From NCBI GenBank assembly GCA_015501585.1, contig JADNRY010001295.1:1-12980 (forward strand): 12,980 nucleotides of DNA, in the 5' to 3' direction. Under the pieces are notes generated by a model. It was not told the DNA's origin and did not search any database. It saw only the letters and a program-made list of their open reading frames with translations. This document shows, piece after piece, positions 9,034 through 12,980 of this stretch. Every line of letters begins with the position of its first letter. Position 1 is the stretch's first letter. Source of the stretch: Rhodocollybia butyracea (Eukaryota > Basidiomycota > Agaricomycetes > Agaricales > Omphalotaceae). The translations under genes were made by a program, and so were the position numbers.

Positions 9034-10011
9034 ATGGTGGCTACACCTGCGCAGCTCGTTAGCTTCATGCAAATTGTCCTGGAAAATTCAGGGTCAGACA
9101 TGGATGAAAGCAATAAGAACGAACACCCATTACTCACTTTTTCTCCAGAAACCCCATCCATGGCCAGCTCCAGCAACACCTCCTCCAACCCATCATCGGC
9201 TCGTCCTCTTAGATGGCTCCAGCGAGTCCGAAACAACAAAATTCTCATTCGATGCGGTACCTACACATATTTCCTCGATGTCGGGGAGATCCGGTGCTGC
9301 TTGGATTTCGACACACAACTCCGAAAGCCAGGTGTCGTCCTCACGAGACTGGATATCCCCGTGGCGTATTCATTCTTCGCTGAACGAGTCAACAGCGACC
9401 CGTTGATTGAAGGAAAACTTGCTGTCTTCAATCTTGAAGCGGGTACGATCTACGCGCCGATGCCTACCATTAACCGGGATATTTTTGCGACATTTACCCG
9501 AGGAGGCAATAGCCAGTCTGTCATTCTTCGAACTCTGGGGTTATCCGACGTCCGATCAGAGAAACAACCTCTGTTTAGTCAATTACTTCTACGCAGTGCC
9601 GAGAGAGGTGCTACGATAAGAGACAGAAATACTAGGAAGGAAAGGGGAAGGAATGTTCGTCAGAAAGGCCCCAGCACTTCAAAGGAATACTCACCTAATA
9701 ATTCTACTCCCGAAACGAACCCTATCCTGTCCTTTGGCTCTATTCCCAATGCTTCTTTATCCAACCTGGACATCCATCCCAATCCTATGTCTTCGACCTC
9801 TACCATGCCGAACTCAGTCCAGAACTCTGGTTCCATGCCCGGAAAATTTACGCCCGCCGAAGAATCGCAGTTGAACGCGATGATTCAGTCTTTATCCGAC
9901 CCGAAAATCACCGATGATTTTGGGTTTTACCCTGCTCCGCCTCCCATCCTGGATGATCCCAAAGGCCCGGCCAATGTTGGTGATAGCGACGTGTCCATGA
10001 AGAATACTTGA
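9034..10011 (+). CDS. Additional retroelement ORF, 325 aa, unknown function
   Basis: This intact ORF lies between the chromodomain and the 3' LTR, 64 bp short of the LTR. The ATG has a strong context (GGTGGCATGG), and an in-frame stop sits upstream at 8971-8973. I recognise no family. Residues 19-57 are acidic then Ser/Asn-rich; 58-160 look folded, with alternating beta-like hydrophobic stretches (ILIRCGTYTYFLDV, KLAVFNLEAGTIYAP); 188-212 are strongly basic (RDRNTRKERGR), possibly nuclear-targeting or nucleic-acid-binding; 213-325 are Ser/Pro/Asn-rich and probably disordered. There is no signal peptide or membrane helix, so it is not an envelope-type protein. It may be a separate protein, or the C-terminus of the polyprotein if one base is missing near 9030. 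Its 978 bp without a break contrast with the upstream pol region. Confidence 0.7.
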   Translation: MVATPAQLVSFMQIVLENSGSDMDESNKNEHPLLTFSPETPSMASSSNTSSNPSSARPLRWLQRVRNNKILIRCGTYTYFLDVGEIRCCLDFDTQLRKPGVVLTRLDIPVAYSFFAERVNSDPLIEGKLAVFNLEAGTIYAPMPTINRDIFATFTRGGNSQSVILRTLGLSDVRSEKQPLFSQLLLRSAERGATIRDRNTRKERGRNVRQKGPSTSKEYSPNNSTPETNPILSFGSIPNASLSNLDIHPNPMSSTSTMPNSVQNSGSMPGKFTPAEESQLNAMIQSLSDPKITDDFGFYPAPPPILDDPKGPANVGDSDVSMKNT

Positions 10012-10075
10012 CCCGAGAACTATGGACAGCGGCCAGAAGAAAAGAGATCCTCGTGGACGATCTCTGGAGGGCGTA
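10012..10075 (+). other. Pre-3'-LTR segment, polypurine tract candidate
   Basis: Second-strand DNA synthesis in LTR elements starts at a purine tract beside the 3' LTR. The best purine run, AGAAGAAAAGAGA at about 10035-10047, is roughly 30 bp from the LTR. The nearest purine-rich bases, GGAGGG at 10067-10072, are closer but short. Which one is used cannot be told. Confidence 0.35.
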
Positions 10076-10360
10076 TGTAACGGAAAGGATTATTTGTGAC
10101 TAAAGCGCCCATCGGCGCCTAACGCTTTCATTATCATCTACTTATCTTATCGCAGTTTACTCGTTCGTTACTTCCTCGTTTCCGTTTATATTGTATCTAC
10201 TTATAGTAATAGTCTTTAGAAAGGTATATAAGCTCGCTGGTTACTGTAAGTACGATAGGTTCTCAGAATCATAACTCCCCAGTTACACCGTTCTCTTGCA
10301 CCTACTTTAAATCCCCACTCTTCGTGTGATACTACCGTGATCCGTCACTCTAGTGTTACA
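10076..10360 (+). repeat. 3' LTR (285 bp)
   Basis: It matches the 5' LTR along its whole length except for three one-base shorter runs: C4 at 10277-10280, a single G at 10290, and C4 at 10313-10316. TATATAAG recurs at 10225-10232. The LTR should supply the transcript 3' end. Confidence 0.96.
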
Positions 10361-11391
10361 CTCGTCGTCATCTTCCCTACACCGCCTTTTTCCCCACAGA
10401 AGATCCATTTCAGAGATTTTTGCTCAAGGACATTGTTCAACGTTGCACAATTGCAGGTCTAGTGGTTCGAATGTATCGGACATCTTTGGTGTTTCAATGT
10501 TCAGATTTCGGTGCGAGTTTGGGCTTTTCGATTCTTTTTGTGAGGTCTTGTTAGTTAAGTGCTTTAGGCCTTTCAAATAGTGAAGAAGTAGGAGATGTCG
10601 ATGAGTACCAGATAAGACGCGTTAGCAGCAGAAAACTCTGGGGAAGCTCGAGATCTGAACTGGCCGCGTTTGTTCTAGCGCGAAGACCAAGCGCTCGCCG
10701 CGTCACCGGATAGGCGCCCTCCAATTGATCGCTACATTTACGTAGCACTTTTCCGCTTGTTCCTGCACTCCAATGTTATCCTGTATTCTTGAAAGATCTG
10801 ATGATCATCGAGAGTGACGATGCATGTGGTAAATACTGTTGAATATACTTACGTACCATTCCTCTTCCGTATCGCGTACACTTGCTTTGACCTTAAGTAC
10901 TTGTTAAGTACCTTATCCGATTCTGCTTCTTAGTTCACCACCCGCTTTCACAGTTTACCAGGGTTTTTCCGCTCAGCTAGCTTACATACGCTCATTATAA
11001 GGGAGCTTGAGTCATAAGTATTACGCCCTCGATTGTCTTTCCTACAATCAAAGTGCGATATCTCCCTTTTACTTACATTTCTAGTTCCTGATTAGTAGTA
11101 GATTTACATTCTCTCTGACAGATACTTTGGAGGGTGTTCACGCGCTGAATCAGATCCCCAGGTCTTTTTTTGCATCAAGGGAAACATTCAGAACAATAAT
11201 TGAACTTCTTCAAGTGGTCTAGCCTCAGTGCTTTACTCACATCTACCATGATAACACGAGGCTGCCCAGAAACCAACTGCTTTTTTTATAGCTGCCATAG
11301 GTTCTTTAGACAGCTTCACAGCAACTCCCAGATAGTAGACTCTAGAGTGCTTAGTACATCCTGTCGTAGGTATCCGGCGCAGTAGGGACTC

Positions 11392-11407
11392 GGAGCCGTG
11401 AGGCTCC
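11392..11407. repeat. Hairpin, 6-bp stem with GTGA loop
   Basis: GGAGCC and GGCTCC are perfect inverted repeats around GTGA. No function can be assigned. Confidence 0.6.
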
Positions 11408-11441
11408 CTCAGGAGATTGGGTATACGATGCTCTATATCAC

Positions 11442-11555
11442 TATATACTACTTGGCCTTTGTACCAGGCCTTATATACTACAGTACGGGTACTCTACGAG
11501 GTATCTACCGGGTCTGTAAGTATTAGTAAGTACCTTGGTAAGTAGATCAGTAAGC
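11442..11555. repeat. Cluster of short direct and inverted repeats
   Basis: TATATACTAC occurs at 11442-11451 and 11472-11481. Between them GGCCT and AGGCC form a small inverted repeat around TTGTACC. From 11516 GTAAG recurs four times (11516, 11526, 11538, 11550) at 10-12 bp steps. This may be the remains of a degenerate mobile element or simple-sequence drift. Confidence 0.5.
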
Positions 11556-11669
11556 TACATCGGAAGAGTATCAGTTCCGGATTGCCGTGACATCAACGGC
11601 GGCGGCGCAACTAACACATCCTGTACATGGTTCACCAGTGCTGTCACTCCCAAGTCACTCTGCATGAGC

Positions 11670-11688
11670 GTTGGGTTCAACTCCCAAC
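11670..11688 (+). other. tRNA T-arm / Pol III B-box-like hairpin
   Basis: A 6-bp perfect stem (GTTGGG with CCCAAC) encloses the 7-nt loop TTCAACT. GGTTCAACTCC at 11674-11684 matches the B-box consensus GGTTCRANNCC. No matching acceptor stem or convincing A box is seen, so a working tRNA is not supported; a tRNA relic or SINE-like piece is possible. Confidence 0.35.
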
Positions 11689-11960
11689 CTGGAACATAAG
11701 CGAGACACAAGTACTCAATTGAGGATTGGATGTAATCAGGTCCAGGCTATCTTTTTCTTATAGCAATTTTTTTTTTAGTTACACGACAATTGATAAAATA
11801 TGTAATTATGTGCTAGTATATTCAAATAAACACAACATGCCAAAGCTGATTATACGAGTCAATTCAAAATAAGAACTACTATCTGCACAGCACAACTAAG
11901 GTTGATATAAGGTTGAACCTTCTACTAGATATTGCAGGATCATTAGTGTCTCCTGAGCAT

Positions 11961-12868
11961 TTAAAATAGGTTAGGATTGACCTTGGGATTGACCACTTCC
12001 GGCTTGACTTCTGGTGTATACCGAATATCTTGGATGGTCGGAATCCACTTGGGAGTCCCAGCCCTGGACTCAGTGGTAGAGCCATCCGACGCATAAGTAG
12101 AACGAGCTGGAATATCTGGAGGTGTGAACTTCAACAAGGAGTCTGTGATTGGAATTTTTTTTGCTCACTGGGATTGTATACAAATTCATCAATAATCTCG
12201 TGATTGGATGGATATTTACCCTTCCGTCGAAGTACAATGTAGGCAAAAATCAAAACAAGGAGGATGCCCACAATACCTCCAAGCACTCCACCAACAATTG
12301 CAACATCTGATGGTGCTTTGCTATCTGTCGCTGACCTTGGCCTGTTGCGGATGAGCTGGGGGCTGAGACGATGAGTTGGACTCACTGGTTGATGGAAGGA
12401 TAGTATAGGATATAATCAAGCCACACACGAGATCCATTGTTCCCGAGAGCAGTTATAAGAAGTGTGTGATTCCCTGGCTCAACAGAGGTGAGGCATAGAA
12501 CTGCATTCGGTAGTTTGGCCGATCATTTGCACTGAAAGAAAATAGAGATGCTGGTAGATCATCAACTTGATATGTAGATTTCGGGGACCCATCGGGACGT
12601 CAACTGTTCCGTACACTTCAACACCAACACCTAAGATATGAGTCAACGTTTAGCAACACAGTGGGCTAACATGGTACTACACACCACTGAAATGCAACCT
12701 AGCTGTGCCTGTATTCCCAGGCTCGGACCCAGTCGCTGTTGTTTGGCATTCAAACCCGGGTGTTCCTGCTAAAGACCAGCCAGCTGAGTATATGATATTT
12801 GGGTCGTGGTCATCCATCAGCGTATAAAGAGACGATGCCGAGGGGCAGGGGAATGTGGAATTATCCAT
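11961..12868 (-). CDS. Single-pass membrane protein with extracellular beta-sandwich-like domain (frame-broken)
   Basis: The exon model on the minus strand is 12868-12685, 12630-12386 and 12341-11961. Allowing three missing bases it gives about 270 residues and a TAA at 11963-11961. The ectodomain carries MDDHDPNIIYSAGW, then VEVYGTV, STYQVDD, and GNHTLLITAL followed by WLDYI. This pattern marks a family very abundant in Agaricomycetes, usually annotated as hypothetical transmembrane proteins. A membrane helix lies at about residues 157-178 (12304-12239, VAIVGGVLGGIVGILLVL), followed by RRKGK, so the C-terminal ~90 residues are probably cytoplasmic. They are Pro/Thr-rich. No signal peptide is evident with this start; an upstream exon outside the window is possible. 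Frame breaks fall at C4 (about 12582-12585), at a single G near 12480, and at A8 (about 12153-12160). All are one base short. The ligand and role are unknown. Confidence 0.8.
12342..12385 (-). other. Intron 2 of the membrane protein gene (44 nt)
   Basis: On the minus strand it starts with consensus GTGAGT and ends AACAG. Removing it joins YPSIN to the Ser/Asp linker in front of the membrane helix and avoids the TGA just after the donor. The length equals that of intron 1 in the GIY-YIG-like gene. Confidence 0.65.
12631..12684 (-). other. Intron 1 of the membrane protein gene (54 nt)
   Basis: On the minus strand it starts GTGTGT and ends CTTAG, with TTGAC as a possible branch site. Splicing joins FSG to VGVEVYG, as expected in the family. 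A nearby alternative GT donor cannot be ruled out. Confidence 0.65.
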
Positions 12869-12873
12869 TGGTA

Positions 12874-12903
12874 CTACTTTAGTGAATCAAGGATTTCGCC
12901 CAT
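12874..12903 (-). other. Short upstream ORF before the membrane protein start
   Basis: ATG at 12903 opens a nine-residue ORF (MGEILDSLK) ending TAG at 12876-12874, five bases before the main ATG at 12868. Just upstream lies an AT alternation (TATATATATAT, about 12904-12914) that could act as a TATA element. If transcription starts further upstream, this uORF could lower translation; if at the TATA, it may not be in the mRNA. Confidence 0.3.
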
Positions 12904-12980
12904 GATATATATATGCCATAACAGCCAGGCGGTGTACAGCACTGATTCAAGCCTATTATATCGGGTCAACAAAACCTTGA

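Larger units (their letters stand above)
1641..10360 (+). mobile_element. Ty3/gypsy (chromovirus-type) LTR retrotransposon, 8.7 kb
   Basis: Two near-identical LTRs, each starting TGTAAC and ending GTTACA, flank a region with the domain order Gag, CCHC knuckle, protease, RT, RNase H, integrase, chromodomain. Integrase after RNase H marks the Ty3/gypsy order rather than Ty1/copia. The domain style (Gag core, RT with GDCNAPATYQ, WKSGD-type chromodomain) is that seen in basidiomycete elements. An additional ORF lies between the chromodomain and the 3' LTR. Protease DTG, RT YLDD, RNase H D-E-D, and integrase H-H-C-C and D-D-E can all be found, although in different frames. No target-site duplication is visible: CTGGG precedes the 5' LTR and CTCGT follows the 3' LTR. 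Confidence 0.95.
10361..11960. other. Intergenic stretch without recognisable gene
   Basis: I find no supported coding gene. It holds two TTAAGTAC copies (10893-10900 and 10904-10911), a hairpin at 11392-11407, a repeat cluster at 11442-11555, a tRNA T-arm-like hairpin at 11670-11688 and a T10 run at 11767-11776. The open stretches at 10353-10580, 10551-10748 and 11200-11385 are low in information and resemble nothing. Confidence 0.6.

Noticed and set aside
9034..9406. Chromodomain frame continuing to 9406 as the true end of pol
   Set aside because: After about 9033 the frame looks like random translation and overlaps the better ORF at 9034-10011.
9034..10011. Envelope-like protein
   Set aside because: There is no signal peptide, membrane helix or glycoprotein-like cysteine pattern.
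10353..10580. Plus-strand open stretch starting in the 3' LTR end
   Set aside because: It is short, begins inside the LTR tail and resembles nothing known.
11200..11385. Plus-strand open stretch of 61 codons
   Set aside because: It starts with TTG and has no family resemblance or codon pattern to support it.
11573..11695. Intron-containing tRNA gene
   Set aside because: A T-arm and a possible 4-bp D-stem exist, but there is no GG in the D-loop, no clear anticodon arm and only an imperfect acceptor pairing.
11879..12094. Minus-strand open stretch of 71 codons
   Set aside because: It overlaps exon 3 of the membrane protein gene in another frame; the exon 3 frame reads sensibly to its TAA at 11961.

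Overview
The window looks like a basidiomycete (Agaricomycete-type) fungal genome. Host genes have three exons with 44 to 54 nt introns. One host gene belongs to the single-pass membrane protein family that is very common in mushrooms, another to the GIY-YIG-like (T5orf172-type) family. The large insertion is a basidiomycete-style Ty3/gypsy chromovirus. No taxon below this level can be named from the sequence.

Layout. 1-258: pyrimidine-rich sequence. 259-763: plus-strand three-exon GIY-YIG-like gene with one internal TGA. 764-1640: no recognisable gene. 1641-10360: an 8.7 kb LTR retrotransposon with LTRs at 1641-1928 and 10076-10360. In order it carries Gag with a CCHC knuckle, a Tyr/acidic segment of unknown function, protease, reverse transcriptase, RNase H, a spacer, integrase with a GPY motif, a chromodomain, and an extra 325-codon ORF of unknown function next to the 3' LTR. 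10361-11960: no recognisable gene, but several short repeats and a tRNA B-box-like hairpin. 11961-12868: minus-strand three-exon gene for a membrane protein of about 270 residues.

The main observation is that nearly every reading-frame break in the retroelement, and all three in the minus-strand host gene, can be explained by a single-base length change, usually in a homopolymer run. G/C runs are mostly one short and A/T runs mostly one long. The two LTRs differ only at three homopolymers, with no substitution. The simplest reading is an uncorrected homopolymer-error pattern in the assembly, so the retroelement may be young and intact. The TGA in the GIY-YIG-like gene does not fit that pattern and may be a real nonsense mutation.

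The most novel-looking parts are the extra ORF at 9034-10011 and the segment at 4108-5110 between the zinc knuckle and protease. The element also lacks a visible target-site duplication and an obvious tRNA-type primer-binding site.
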